Shown here: in pieces, positions 54,793 through 62,930 of the stretch
Position numbering within the stretch: position 1 is the first letter of the stretch
How the letters are laid out: every line of letters starts with the position of its first letter
NCBI GenBank assembly: GCA_036384915.1
Contig: DASVLJ010000054.1
Coordinates: 1-62,930 of the forward strand
Length of the DNA stretch: 62,930 nt
Source of the DNA: PKWO01 sp036384915
GTDB lineage: Bacteria > Pseudomonadota > Gammaproteobacteria > Burkholderiales > Burkholderiaceae_D
Direction of reading: 5' to 3'
Translations under genes and position numbers: made by a program
Notes under the pieces: model-generated
Seen by the model: the letters and a program-made list of their open reading frames with translations, nothing else
What the model was told of the DNA's origin: nothing
Databases searched by the model: none

Positions 54793-55791
54793 ATGAGGCT
54801 AAAGCCGCTCCTTTGTTGCGCGTTTCTATCGTTCTTCGTCGCGTTCGGCGCGGGCGCGCAAGAGCCTATCGTGATCAAGTTCAGCCACGTCGTAGCCGTC
54901 GATACGCCCAAGGGCAAGGCGGCACAGCGCTTCAAGGAACTGGCGGAAAAAGCGACGCGCGGACGTGTCAGGGTCGACATCTACCCGAACAGCCAGTTGT
55001 ATAGCGACCGCGAGGAGCTGGAAGCCCTGCAATTGGGCGCTGTTCAAATGCTGGCGCCCTCGCTGGCCAAGTTCGGCCCCTTCGGCATCCGCGAATTCGA
55101 AGTCTTCGATCTTCCCTATATCTTCTCCGACCGTCGGGCCCTGAATGCGGTCACGCAAGGCCCGATCGGGGCCGACATCCTGAAAAAGCTGCAGCCCAAG
55201 GGCATCACCGGGCTGGCGTATTGGGACAACGGCTTCAAGATCATGTCTGCCAACAAGCCGCTGCACCACCCCGCGGATCTGCGCGGGCTGCGCATGCGCA
55301 TCCAGTCGTCGAAGGTGCTCGACGCCGAGATGCGCGCATTGGGCGCCACTCCGGAAGTGCTGGCGTTTTCCGAAGTGCACAACGCCCTGCAGGCCGGCGT
55401 CGTGGATGGGACGGAAAATCCGCCGTCGAACTTCCTGACGCAAAAGATGGGAGAGGTCCAATCGAACGTGACGGTCACCAATCACGGCTATCTCGGCTAT
55501 GCCGTGATCGTCAACGAGAAGTTCTGGGACGAGCTGCCCGACGATATCCGTTCGGAACTCGAGGCCGCAATGAGGGACGCCACCCGGTACGCCAACGATA
55601 TCGCACAAAGCGAAAACGACAAGGCCCTGGGTGCGATCGCCAAAAGCGGCAGGACGGCGGTCTATAATTTATCCCCGGCCGAGCAGCGGGAATGGCGCGC
55701 CGCCCTGCTGCCGGTGCAAAAGGACTTGGAGAACCGGATAGGGAAAGACTTGATATCCGCGATCAACAGGGAAACCGGCGGCGGCCGGTAG
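54793..55791 (+). CDS. DctP-like TRAP solute-binding protein
   Basis: The 332-residue protein has a signal peptide (ending FGAGAQ) and the TRAP-binding-protein pattern: IKFSHVVAVDTPKG near the start, then LPYIFSDRRAL, FKIMSANKPLHHPADLRGLRMRIQSS with the signature arginines, and VDGTENPPSNF. It binds C4-dicarboxylates or related acids in the periplasm. No TRAP membrane subunits (DctQ, DctM) follow. Instead a FixJ-type regulator gene comes next, so it may serve as a sensor partner for the DctS-like kinase, as inference. GGAG lies before the ATG. Confidence 0.85.
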   Translation: MRLKPLLCCAFLSFFVAFGAGAQEPIVIKFSHVVAVDTPKGKAAQRFKELAEKATRGRVRVDIYPNSQLYSDREELEALQLGAVQMLAPSLAKFGPFGIREFEVFDLPYIFSDRRALNAVTQGPIGADILKKLQPKGITGLAYWDNGFKIMSANKPLHHPADLRGLRMRIQSSKVLDAEMRALGATPEVLAFSEVHNALQAGVVDGTENPPSNFLTQKMGEVQSNVTVTNHGYLGYAVIVNEKFWDELPDDIRSELEAAMRDATRYANDIAQSENDKALGAIAKSGRTAVYNLSPAEQREWRAALLPVQKDLENRIGKDLISAINRETGGGR

Positions 55792-55902
55792 CAGACGCCC
55801 TTATCGCCCGGCCACCCCCGGCCAGGGCTTATAATTGGAAGACACGCCAAGCGGCCGGACAAGAGCCGCGCAAGAACGCCATCGGCGGCATTAGGAGACA
55901 TC

Positions 55903-56493
55903 ATGTTGCACATCGTCGACAACGAAGAGGCAATCCGCGACTCGCTGTCATGGCTGGCAAGCTCGCGCGGCATGGCGGTGCGCTCCTACGAGAGCGCCGA
56001 AGCCCTCTCGGCGGCAATCGCCGGCGGATATTCCGCCGACCCGCAGGGGGACTGCCTGCTGCTGGACGTGCGCATGCCCGGCAAGAGCGGCGTGACGCTG
56101 TTCGACGAGCTGGCCCAGCGCAACCTGACCAAGCAGCTTCCCGTGATTTTCATCACTGGCCATGGCGACGTGCCGATGGCAGTGGACGCGCTCAAGCGCG
56201 GCGCTTTCGATTTTTTTGAAAAACCGTTCGACGACAACAATCTCATGGATCGCGTCATCGAAGCATTTGCCGCGTCGCGCCAAGCTGCGGAAGCTGCCGT
56301 GGTCCAGGCCAGGCTGGCCACGCTGTCGCTGCGCGAACGGGAAGTGATGGAGCTCGTCATCGGCGGCAAGCTCAATAAAGTCATTGCCGATGAGTTAGGC
56401 ATCAGCATGCGCACGGTGGAAGTGCATCGCGCCAATATCCTCGACAAGATGCACGTGAAGACCGCGGTCGAGCTGGCGCGCCTGCTCGATTGA
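55903..56493 (+). CDS. dctR: FixJ/NarL-type response regulator, DctR-like
   Basis: The 196-residue protein has a receiver domain with the phospho-accepting Asp in LLLDVRMPGKSG (near residue 51) and the conserved Lys in FFEKPF. A LuxR-type helix-turn-helix follows (LSLREREVMELVIGGKLNKVIADELGISMRTVEVHRANILDK). It is of the Rhodobacter DctR type, not the NtrC-like DctD, so no sigma-54 domain is present. It probably activates dctA with the kinase encoded convergently 1 base away. The name is from context. Confidence 0.75.
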   Translation: MLHIVDNEEAIRDSLSWLASSRGMAVRSYESAEALSAAIAGGYSADPQGDCLLLDVRMPGKSGVTLFDELAQRNLTKQLPVIFITGHGDVPMAVDALKRGAFDFFEKPFDDNNLMDRVIEAFAASRQAAEAAVVQARLATLSLREREVMELVIGGKLNKVIADELGISMRTVEVHRANILDKMHVKTAVELARLLD

Positions 56494-56494
56494 T

Positions 56495-58522
56495 TTACTG
56501 CGTGCGATAGTCCTGCGCCACCGGCAGGGCAAAAGTAAATATCGTTCCGCCTTCGGGATTGTCGGCGTGGTTCAAGCTGCCGCCGTGGAATTCGACCGCC
56601 GAACGGCAAATTTTCAAGCCCATGCCCATGCCCTCCGCCTTGGTCGAAAAGAACGGCGAGAACAGGTTTTCCGCCGCCTCGCGCGAGACGCCGTGCCCCT
56701 GATCGATCACGGCGCAGACGATATTTTGCGCGGCCGCATCGTGGCGGACTTCCACGCGCAACAAGCGGCGTTCCGCCGGCACATCCTGCATGGCTTCAAT
56801 GGCATTGCGCGTGAGATTGAACAGTACCTGCTCCAGCAGCATGCGATCGGCCGATACCGGCGGCAATGCCGGCGCGATGGAGGTCTGGACGGTGACGTAG
56901 AATTGCCGTGCCTGCAGCTCGATCAAGGGGATGACGCCATCGACGATCCGCTTGAGATCGACCAGCTCGCGCACCGATTCGCGCTTCTTGACGAAGGTGT
57001 GCACGCTGCGGATGATCTGCCCGGCGCGCTGCGCCTGGACATTGGCCTTCTCCAGCGCGGGCTTCAACGCCGCAACGTCGAGTTCGCCGGCCTCGCTGCG
57101 GTTGACCACATTGAGCGCCCCCGCTGTATAGCTCGATATCGCCGCCAGCGGCTGGTTCAGCTCGTGCGCCAGGGTCGAGGCGATCTCCCCCATGCTTGCC
57201 AGCCTGGCACTGGCTTGCAGCTTTTCCTGTTGCTGGCGATTGAGTTCTTCTATCCTCTTGCGATCGGAGATGTCGAGTATCGAACCCATCCAGCCGGTCT
57301 GCCTGCCGCTGTCGTCTACCAGCGGTGTCTCAAAGACCAGGACGGCAAAGCGCTCCCCATCGGGGCGTACGAATACGGTCTCGAATTGCGGCGTGGCCTG
57401 GCCCGTCAGTACCTTGGCGAAGCGCTCGTTGCTTTCCTCCATCAATTCCGGCGCCCAATATGGCATGGGCGGCGCCCGGCCGATCAACTCTTCCGCCGTC
57501 ATGCCCACCATCTCGCAGAACGCCGGATTGACGTAGGTCACGCGGCCGTCGAGGTCGCGCGCCCGCAAGCCGGTCGACAAGGAATTTTCCATGGCCTTGC
57601 GGAAGTTCGCTTCCTTGCGCAACGCACCTTCCGCCGCCAGACGCCGGCTGATGTCGCGCCACAATGCCCACAGGCTCCACAACAAGCCGAGCGAGAGCAG
57701 GATGACCGACCCTACCAGCAGGTTGGGCAGCAGCTTGGGGGCGCTTTTGGTGCTGTTGGTATGCAGGATCAGGCTGACGCCGGGCAATTCCAGCGGATGG
57801 GTGTGGGTATAGACGCCGCGGCCCGGCCCGCCGGCAATGCGCCTGGCGAGCAGGTTGTCGTCGCTGTCGCTCAAGGTGATTTCATTGTCGTGCGCGAACC
57901 ACCAGGGCACGAGTTGGTCGAGCAGGTTGTCGAGCCGGTAGCTGGCGACGATGCCGCCGGCGTAGCGCCCGCCCTTGAAGATCGGCACCAGGTAATCCAT
58001 CTGGGTCGCCGCCGTGCCGGCCCCTCCCGTGGCGGCCGGCTGGGTGTAGCGGGCGGAACGGTTCAACGGAGAATGCAGTTCAGCGACCAGTTTCGCCGTC
58101 AACAGCTTATCCGCCGGGCCCGGTGCATCATCGGTCGAAGCCAGCACCTGGGAATCGGCATCGAGCCAGACGATACGCTTCAACTCGCGATTATTGCGCA
58201 CCAGGGACGAAAGGCGCTCGCGCAGCAGCGCACCTGAGAGGCGGCCGTCGGCGATTTCCGAAGCGATCAGATGGAGATTTTCCTCGTTGCTGCCGAGCTG
58301 GAAGCGGATCGCCTGCTCCACCCACAAGGTATCGGCGATCAGCTGCTCCTGCCTTTCGTTGGTCTCCATGCGCTGCGCCTGCCAGGGCAGCCACAGCAGG
58401 ATGGAAAGGAACAGCAGGATCAGAAAGGCCGGCACCAGCCAGCGCGCCGCATGCCCCCTGTCCTTGGGCATGGACAGGGAGCGTATCCGGGCAAAGGCGC
58501 GGGCAAGAACGGTGTCGGTCAT
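56495..58522 (-). CDS. dctS: Two-component sensor kinase, DctS-like
   Basis: The protein of about 675 residues has two membrane segments (WLVPAFLILLFLSILLWLP, and LLVGSVILLSLGLLWSLWAL near 290) that bracket a periplasmic sensing domain. A cytosolic PAS domain follows, then the kinase core with H box LAHELNQPLAAISSY, N box NLTRNAIEAMQ and G boxes (IDQGHGVS, MGMGLKICR). This is the DctS/DctB arrangement for sensing dicarboxylates. The ATG at 58522 is chosen; a TTG at 58576, with GGAG 8 bases upstream, lies just after the dctA stop and is an alternative. The gene is cotranscribed with dctA. Confidence 0.8.
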   Translation of the reverse strand: MTDTVLARAFARIRSLSMPKDRGHAARWLVPAFLILLFLSILLWLPWQAQRMETNERQEQLIADTLWVEQAIRFQLGSNEENLHLIASEIADGRLSGALLRERLSSLVRNNRELKRIVWLDADSQVLASTDDAPGPADKLLTAKLVAELHSPLNRSARYTQPAATGGAGTAATQMDYLVPIFKGGRYAGGIVASYRLDNLLDQLVPWWFAHDNEITLSDSDDNLLARRIAGGPGRGVYTHTHPLELPGVSLILHTNSTKSAPKLLPNLLVGSVILLSLGLLWSLWALWRDISRRLAAEGALRKEANFRKAMENSLSTGLRARDLDGRVTYVNPAFCEMVGMTAEELIGRAPPMPYWAPELMEESNERFAKVLTGQATPQFETVFVRPDGERFAVLVFETPLVDDSGRQTGWMGSILDISDRKRIEELNRQQQEKLQASARLASMGEIASTLAHELNQPLAAISSYTAGALNVVNRSEAGELDVAALKPALEKANVQAQRAGQIIRSVHTFVKKRESVRELVDLKRIVDGVIPLIELQARQFYVTVQTSIAPALPPVSADRMLLEQVLFNLTRNAIEAMQDVPAERRLLRVEVRHDAAAQNIVCAVIDQGHGVSREAAENLFSPFFSTKAEGMGMGLKICRSAVEFHGGSLNHADNPEGGTIFTFALPVAQDYRTQ

Positions 58523-58579
58523 CGGTGATGCTGCGGTTGTTTCACCAATGATGGACGAATGAAAAGCTTCTGGCAATGC

Positions 58580-59899
58580 CTAGGCTCCACCGCCGGTACG
58601 GCTGACCGGTGCGAGGCCTTCGGAATACCCGGCAGCAACCCGCACAGGAGATGAAACGCCCAGTTCGGCGCGCATCACGTCGCGATCCAGTTCCTTTTCC
58701 CAGGCCGACACCACCACGGTGGCGACGCCGTTGCCGACAAAATTGGTCAGCGCGCGGCATTGGCTCATGAAGCGGTCGATACCGAAGATCAGGGCCATGC
58801 CGGCAATGGGAATGGTCGGCACCACCGCCAGCGTGGCTGCCAGGGTGACGAAGCCGGCGCCGGTGACGCCGGTGGCGCCTTTCGACGTGAGCATGGCCAC
58901 GCCGAGGATGGTCAGCTGCTGCGCCATGGAGAGTTCGGTATTGGTGGCCTGGGCGATGAACAGCGCGGCCATGGTCATATAGATATTGGTACCGTCGAGA
59001 TTGAACGAATAGCCGGTCGGCACCACCAGGCCGACCACCGGCTTGGAGCAGCCGAGCTTCTCGAGTTTTTCCATCAGGGAGGGCAAAGCGCTCTCGGACG
59101 AGCTGGTTCCGAGCACGATCAGCAATTCTTCCTTGATGTAGGCAATGAAACGCAGGATGGAAAACCCGGCGATCCTTGCCACCACGCCGAGTACGCCGAC
59201 GATGAACAGGAAGGACGTGAGATAAAAAGCGCCCATCAATTTCGCCAGCGGAATGAGTGCATGGAAACCATACTTGCCGATGGTGAAGGCCATTGCGCCG
59301 AACGCGCCGATCGGCGCGGCTTTCATGATGATGTCGACCACGCGGAATATGGCTGCCGACAGGCTGTCGATCAGCGCGACGACGGGCTTGCCCTTTGCGC
59401 CGATATGGGCCAGGGCCAGGCCGAACAGCACCGAGAACAGCAAGACTTGCAGGATGTCGCCCTTGGCGAAGGCATCGACCACGGTGCTGGGGATGATGTT
59501 CATCAGGATGTCGACGAACCCGTGCGGCTTGACCGAGGTGAATTCAGCCACGGCCTTGTCGTTCATCGCGCCGGGCGCCGTGGTAAAGCCGTCTCCGGGC
59601 CGCAGCACGTTGGCGACGATCAGGCCGATGGCCAACGCGAAGGTGGACACGACTTCGAAATAGAGCAGCGCCTTGCCGCCCACGCGGCCCATCTTCTTGA
59701 TGCTTTCCATGCCGGCGATGCCGGTGACGACGGTGCAAAAGATCACGGGAGCGATGATCATCTTGATCAACTTGATGAACCCGTCGCCCAGGGGTTTCAT
59801 GTCGACGCCGCTCTCCGGCCAGGCGACACCGACGGCGACGCCGATCGCAATCGCAATAAGCACCTGTATCCACAGCACTTTATAAAAGGGGGTTTTCAT
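58580..59899 (-). CDS. dctA: C4-dicarboxylate/H+ (Na+) symporter DctA
   Basis: The 439-residue membrane protein matches the DAACS family: FYKVLWIQVLIAIAIGVAVG at the start, FIKLIKMIIAPVIFCTVVTGIAG, the serine-rich LGTSSSESALPSLM, GYSFNLDGTNIYMTMAALFIAQ and TSKGATGVTGAGFVTLAATL. It imports succinate, fumarate and malate. It is followed by the DctS-like gene and faces the porin gene's end. AGGA lies 8 bases before the ATG. Confidence 0.9.
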   Translation of the reverse strand: MKTPFYKVLWIQVLIAIAIGVAVGVAWPESGVDMKPLGDGFIKLIKMIIAPVIFCTVVTGIAGMESIKKMGRVGGKALLYFEVVSTFALAIGLIVANVLRPGDGFTTAPGAMNDKAVAEFTSVKPHGFVDILMNIIPSTVVDAFAKGDILQVLLFSVLFGLALAHIGAKGKPVVALIDSLSAAIFRVVDIIMKAAPIGAFGAMAFTIGKYGFHALIPLAKLMGAFYLTSFLFIVGVLGVVARIAGFSILRFIAYIKEELLIVLGTSSSESALPSLMEKLEKLGCSKPVVGLVVPTGYSFNLDGTNIYMTMAALFIAQATNTELSMAQQLTILGVAMLTSKGATGVTGAGFVTLAATLAVVPTIPIAGMALIFGIDRFMSQCRALTNFVGNGVATVVVSAWEKELDRDVMRAELGVSSPVRVAAGYSEGLAPVSRTGGGA

Positions 59900-59950
59900 T
59901 TGACATCCTCGTTGAGTTGAGACCCTTCATTGTTGGATCTCCAAGCAATT

Positions 59951-59988
59951 CGCGCCATTGTGGTTGTCCACAATGGCGCGCGTTTTTT
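59951..59988. terminator. 13-bp hairpin between porin gene and dctA
   Basis: CGCGCCATTGTGG (59951-59963) pairs with CCACAATGGCGCG (59968-59980) over a TTGT loop. A T-run follows on the plus strand (59983-59988), which on the minus strand is an A-run before the stem. It ends the porin unit or lies in the dctA leader; the orientation of the T-run does not fit either minus-strand gene simply. Confidence 0.6.
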
Positions 59989-60003
59989 AGACAACAGGCG
60001 GCA

Positions 60004-61326
60004 CTAAAACTTGTGACGCATGCCGATGCCGAAAATGCGGTTGCTGGTGTTGAAGGCCGGGGTGTTGAAGATGCCGCCATAGCTCATCGCCATCAAGCCG
60101 GCATAGGTTTCGGTGCGCTTGCTGAAGTGGTAGTCCAGCAGAAAGGACAGCGCATCGATATTGCTCGACGCGGTGGCGCCGGCGCCAAGCGCGTTGGCAC
60201 CCACCGCCGAATTCACGATGGCGTAATAGCCGGCCGCAAGATTGAGCGCGGGCGTAAAATTGTAGTCGCCGCCGATAAAGTAGACATTGGTCGTCTTGTC
60301 CGGTGCGCCATTGGGCACGCCTGCGGTCCAGCCATAGCTGGTCACGCTGCCCAGCGGGAAGTTGTAGTATTGCCCGGCCAGGCTGGCCGCAGTCGAGTAA
60401 TCGGACGCCGCCTGAAGCGAATAGCGTTCCCAGCCGCCTTTGATCGTGGCATTGCCGAAGCTGTACTTGGCGGCGATAAAATAATCGACGGCATTTTGGA
60501 CCGAGACATTGACCGCACCTGGCGTGGCCGATTGGCTGCCAATCATGGCATCGTTGAAGTGCGAATACGCACCCTGAATGCCGAAGGCGCCGGCCTCGTA
60601 ACCAAGGTTGAGCACATAGGCCGATTGCGCGCTGGCGCTGCCGGCCTGCCCGCCGACCTTGTAGAGCGCGCCGAAATTGACGTCGCCGATCTTGTTGCTG
60701 TAGCGAAGGCTGTTGTCGACGCGCGTGTCTTCGGCCACACCGCCGCCTCCGCCTATGCTGCTGGCAAACCCGAGCGGAGAAAACGCCTGCGAAGCCATGA
60801 CCGGATCGTAAGCCACCGCGATGTCGAACATCGGATTGTAATTGCGGCCGAAGGACAGCTTGCCCAGATTGGCGTCGGACAGTCCGACGAAAGCCTGGCG
60901 GCTGAACAACTGGCCGTTCAGGGAGCAGTTGGCCGAGTTGTTCAGCGTGGTATTTGCGCCGTTGGCCATGCCTTGGGCGCAGTTGTTCAATTGGCCATCC
61001 TGCATGTTGAAGCCGGACTCGAGCGTGAAAAACGCCTTCAAGCCGCCGCCCAGCTCTTCCGTGCCGCGCAAGCCCCAGCGCGAATCGGACATGCCGCCGT
61101 TGATCATGGCGTTAACGGAATGCGTAACCGTGGCGCTCTTGGTCGGGCTATAGGTGTTGACGGTGGCGGGAAATGCGCCGTCCGCGTTCAATTGATGTTC
61201 GACGTTGACCAGCGCGACGTCCAAAATGCCGTACAACTCGACCGAAGGCGTGCCTGCGGTTTGCGCCATGGCGCCGTGCGCGGCCAGCAGCAGTCCCACG
61301 CCCAATGCTTTCTTTTTCAATGCCAT
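60004..61326 (-). CDS. Gram-negative porin (Burkholderiales type)
   Basis: The 440-residue outer-membrane protein has a signal peptide (ending LLAAHGAMAQ) and the porin opening SVELYGILDVALVNVEHQ. A beta-barrel runs to the final Phe (IFGIGMRHKF). A GWTAGVPNGAP loop and several G-x-x-Y strands are visible. It should be a trimeric general-diffusion porin. A GAGGAG sits directly against the ATG at 61326 but 6 bases before a TTG two codons later (61320), which would give the more usual MKKKALG start. Substrate specificity is not evident. Confidence 0.85.
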   Translation of the reverse strand: MALKKKALGVGLLLAAHGAMAQTAGTPSVELYGILDVALVNVEHQLNADGAFPATVNTYSPTKSATVTHSVNAMINGGMSDSRWGLRGTEELGGGLKAFFTLESGFNMQDGQLNNCAQGMANGANTTLNNSANCSLNGQLFSRQAFVGLSDANLGKLSFGRNYNPMFDIAVAYDPVMASQAFSPLGFASSIGGGGGVAEDTRVDNSLRYSNKIGDVNFGALYKVGGQAGSASAQSAYVLNLGYEAGAFGIQGAYSHFNDAMIGSQSATPGAVNVSVQNAVDYFIAAKYSFGNATIKGGWERYSLQAASDYSTAASLAGQYYNFPLGSVTSYGWTAGVPNGAPDKTTNVYFIGGDYNFTPALNLAAGYYAIVNSAVGANALGAGATASSNIDALSFLLDYHFSKRTETYAGLMAMSYGGIFNTPAFNTSNRIFGIGMRHKF

Positions 61327-61597
61327 CTCCTCTATGTCTCTCGAAATGAGATGCCTGTCATTTACACCATCACAGGCATCGACCGATAGTCCGGGCTCGG
61401 TGCCGGAAGCTACTGGTTCGCAGTCTGGACCTCCGCTGTCCAGGCAACAATGCGGTTTACTACGTAGCGGATAATACGTATTGACGCGCTACGGCAAATC
61501 GTGGCAGGCGGGATCGAACGGCTTTAAGTGTTATCCACAATTGCCGGGAGTCCCCGTCCGAACGATGATGAAAAAAACTCGAACGGGGAGACGCATC

Positions 61598-62728
61598 GTG
61601 AACAAGACTTGGCTTGGCGCCGCGGCGCTCATGCATTTCCTCGCCTACCCCTTTGCGGCTCTGGCCGAAGATGGAATTTCCGACAACGAAATCATGCTCG
61701 GCCAAACGGTCGGACTGACGGGCCTCGTCGCCGACCCCGTCAAGGAAACCAACGAAGGGGCCAATCTTTTTTTTGACGCCGTCAACGGCAATGGCGGCGT
61801 GAACGGGCGCAAGGTCAAGCTGGTGACGATCGACGACAAGTTCGACCCCGAACTGGCCAAAGCCAATGCCCGGACACTGATCGAAAGGCAGCACGTCTTC
61901 GCCTTGTTCCAGGGGCGCGGCACCCCGCATACGGAAGCGATCCTGCCTTTGCTGGCGCAGTACCGCGTTCCCTTGATCGCGCCCGGCTCCGGCGCAACGG
62001 TGTTGCGCGAACCGGTCAATAAATGGGTATTCAATATCCGCGCCAAATATCAGGACGAAGTGATCGATGCCGTGCGAGTGTTCGCGGCGATGGGTATCCG
62101 CAACATCGGCCTGATCAGCGTCGACGACGATTTCGGCCGGGACGGCATGGAAGGATTCAAGCGTGCGATGAAAATGTTCGATCTGACGCCCAACGCCATC
62201 GTCACCTATGGGCGGGTCGGCTCGGACTACGCCGCTACGGCCGCCGAAGCGACAAGGTCGAATCCGCAGGCGCTGATCGTCATCAGCTCGTCGAGAAATA
62301 CCGTCGAACTGGTCAAGGCGCTGCACACTTCAGGCAACCGCGCGCAAATCATGACCCTGTCGAACAACTCGTCGGAGTCCTTCGCCAGGGAAATCCACGA
62401 AATCGGGCAAGACATCATCGTTTCCCAGATCGTGCCCGCACCCAACTCCAGCACGCCGCTGGGAAGGGAGTTCGAAACCGCCGCCAGGAAAGCCGGCGTT
62501 CCGGTTTCCTATGCGGCGCTCGAAGGCTACGTCAATGCCAAGGTGCTGGTCGAAGGGCTGCGGCGCGCCGGGCACAACCCCACCCGGGAAGGGCTGGTCC
62601 ATGCTCTGGAGAGCATGGACGCCTTCGACGTCGGCGGCATGGTGATCTCCTACGGGCACAACGACCACAGCGGCAGCAAATACGTCGACTTGACCATCCT
62701 CGACAAACGCGGCCGCTTCATCCATTGA
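61598..62728 (+). CDS. Branched-chain amino-acid-type ABC solute-binding protein
   Basis: The 376-residue protein has a signal peptide (MHFLAYPFAALAEDG) and the LivK-like (type I periplasmic binding) fold: EIMLGQTVGLTGLVADPVKE, then GANLFFDAVNGNGGVNGRKVKL, then FALFQGRGTPHTEAILPLL. Such proteins bind amino acids, amides or aromatic acids for an ABC importer, or act as sensors. No permease or ATPase gene follows. The start is set at a GTG (61598) because GGGGAG lies 7 bases before it and the signal begins there; ATGs at 61565 and 61568 are weaker. Confidence 0.75.
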   Translation: MNKTWLGAAALMHFLAYPFAALAEDGISDNEIMLGQTVGLTGLVADPVKETNEGANLFFDAVNGNGGVNGRKVKLVTIDDKFDPELAKANARTLIERQHVFALFQGRGTPHTEAILPLLAQYRVPLIAPGSGATVLREPVNKWVFNIRAKYQDEVIDAVRVFAAMGIRNIGLISVDDDFGRDGMEGFKRAMKMFDLTPNAIVTYGRVGSDYAATAAEATRSNPQALIVISSSRNTVELVKALHTSGNRAQIMTLSNNSSESFAREIHEIGQDIIVSQIVPAPNSSTPLGREFETAARKAGVPVSYAALEGYVNAKVLVEGLRRAGHNPTREGLVHALESMDAFDVGGMVISYGHNDHSGSKYVDLTILDKRGRFIH

Positions 62729-62775
62729 CACCAACCGAACGACACCTCCACCAGCCTGAACATAGAAAAGCGAAC

Positions 62776-62930
62776 ATGGATTCCACGTCAGCAAAAAAAG
62801 AAGAACTGCGGCAGCAACTACGCCAAGCCGCCCTCGAATACCACGAATGCCCCACCCCCGGCAAAATCAGCGTCACCCCCACCAAGCAACTGACCAACCA
62901 GCGCGACCTGGCCCTGGCCTATAGCCCCGG
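62776..62930 (+). CDS. Malic enzyme (NADP-type), partial at window edge
   Basis: The first 51 codons of a gene cut by the window end. They read DSTSAKKEELRQQLRQAALEY and then HECPTPGKISVTPTKQLTNQRDLALAYSPG, which is the opening of the MaeB-type malic enzyme family. It decarboxylates malate to pyruvate, which would fit the dicarboxylate uptake genes nearby. The remainder is outside the window. Confidence 0.8.
   Translation, partial: MDSTSAKKEELRQQLRQAALEYHECPTPGKISVTPTKQLTNQRDLALAYSP

Noticed and set aside
55903..59899. Sigma-54 control of dctA through a DctD-type regulator
   Set aside because: The regulator has a LuxR/FixJ-type DNA-binding domain with no AAA+ domain, and no -24/-12 element was seen upstream of dctA.

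Overview
The window looks like a chromosomal piece of a Gram-negative betaproteobacterium of the order Burkholderiales, most like Oxalobacteraceae (Massilia, Janthinobacterium or Collimonas type). This rests on high G+C, CheZ-type chemotaxis, a Burkholderiales-type porin, a cysI-DUF934-cysH-cysD-cysN sulfate operon with a one-domain cobA, a large TonB receptor, and dispersed repeats of the GTAGGTTGGGTTGAGC type. The genus is inferred from gene content and style, not from a database match.

Layout. 0-5.5 kb: housekeeping and secreted proteins (peptidase E-like, CpdB-like lipoprotein, Sel1-repeat lipoprotein, thioredoxin-fold protein, YdeI-like). 5.6-16.4 kb: an accessory island, all on the minus strand. 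It holds three proteins with an N-terminal 'DNSPR..Q..L' tag resembling cargo of extracellular contractile injection systems (at least one with a nuclease-like histidine motif), an AT-rich caspase-kinase fusion, an effector-like protein with a small partner, a truncated toxin copy and a PAS-GGDEF-EAL protein. 16.4-22.5 kb: an orphan ParA-like ATPase divergent from a three-gene MukBEF/Mks-like condensin operon. 22.5-32.9 kb: tatD, cheZ-cheA, a carboxypeptidase-regulatory-like protein, a FAH-family enzyme, a TonB receptor and an EamA transporter. 32.9-40.9 kb: cysB divergent from the assimilatory sulfate reduction operon (tauE-like, cysI, DUF934, cysH, cysD, cysN, cobA). 41-52 kb: mixed metabolic, repair and regulatory genes, an orphan GspE/PilB ATPase and tRNA-Lys(CTT), followed by a gene-poor AT-richer stretch. 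52.2-62.9 kb: DNA polymerase II, then a C4-dicarboxylate cluster (DctP-like binding protein, FixJ-type regulator, sensor kinase, DctA), a porin, a LivK-like binding protein and the start of a malic enzyme gene.

The strongest unusual signals are in the island. Three of its promoters (upstream of the genes starting at 6864, 11684 and 16301) carry a nearly perfect dyad, CTGTCAA-NN-TTGACAG. It has the CT-N12-AG form of LuxR-type boxes, and in two of the promoters it lies at exactly the same distance from a shared 'CAAAATCGCTATAT' promoter core. This points to a common, possibly quorum-sensing, control of the tagged effectors and the c-di-GMP protein. The island also preserves the trace of a tandem [EAL gene - toxin] duplication: a 103-bp EAL-tail relic lies upstream of the intact toxin, and the second toxin copy was truncated by a deletion of about 605 bp between 7-bp CCGCCCA repeats, which fused it to the EAL stop codon in an ATGA overlap. 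The caspase-kinase gene is markedly AT-richer than its surroundings, which suggests separate acquisition.

Elsewhere the genes form coherent modules: CysB, sulfate reduction and siroheme synthesis (CobA makes the siroheme precursor for CysI); dicarboxylate sensing, uptake and probably malate decarboxylation; and a convergent pair of DNA glycosylases. Domain and motif assignments were read by eye. No similarity search was run.
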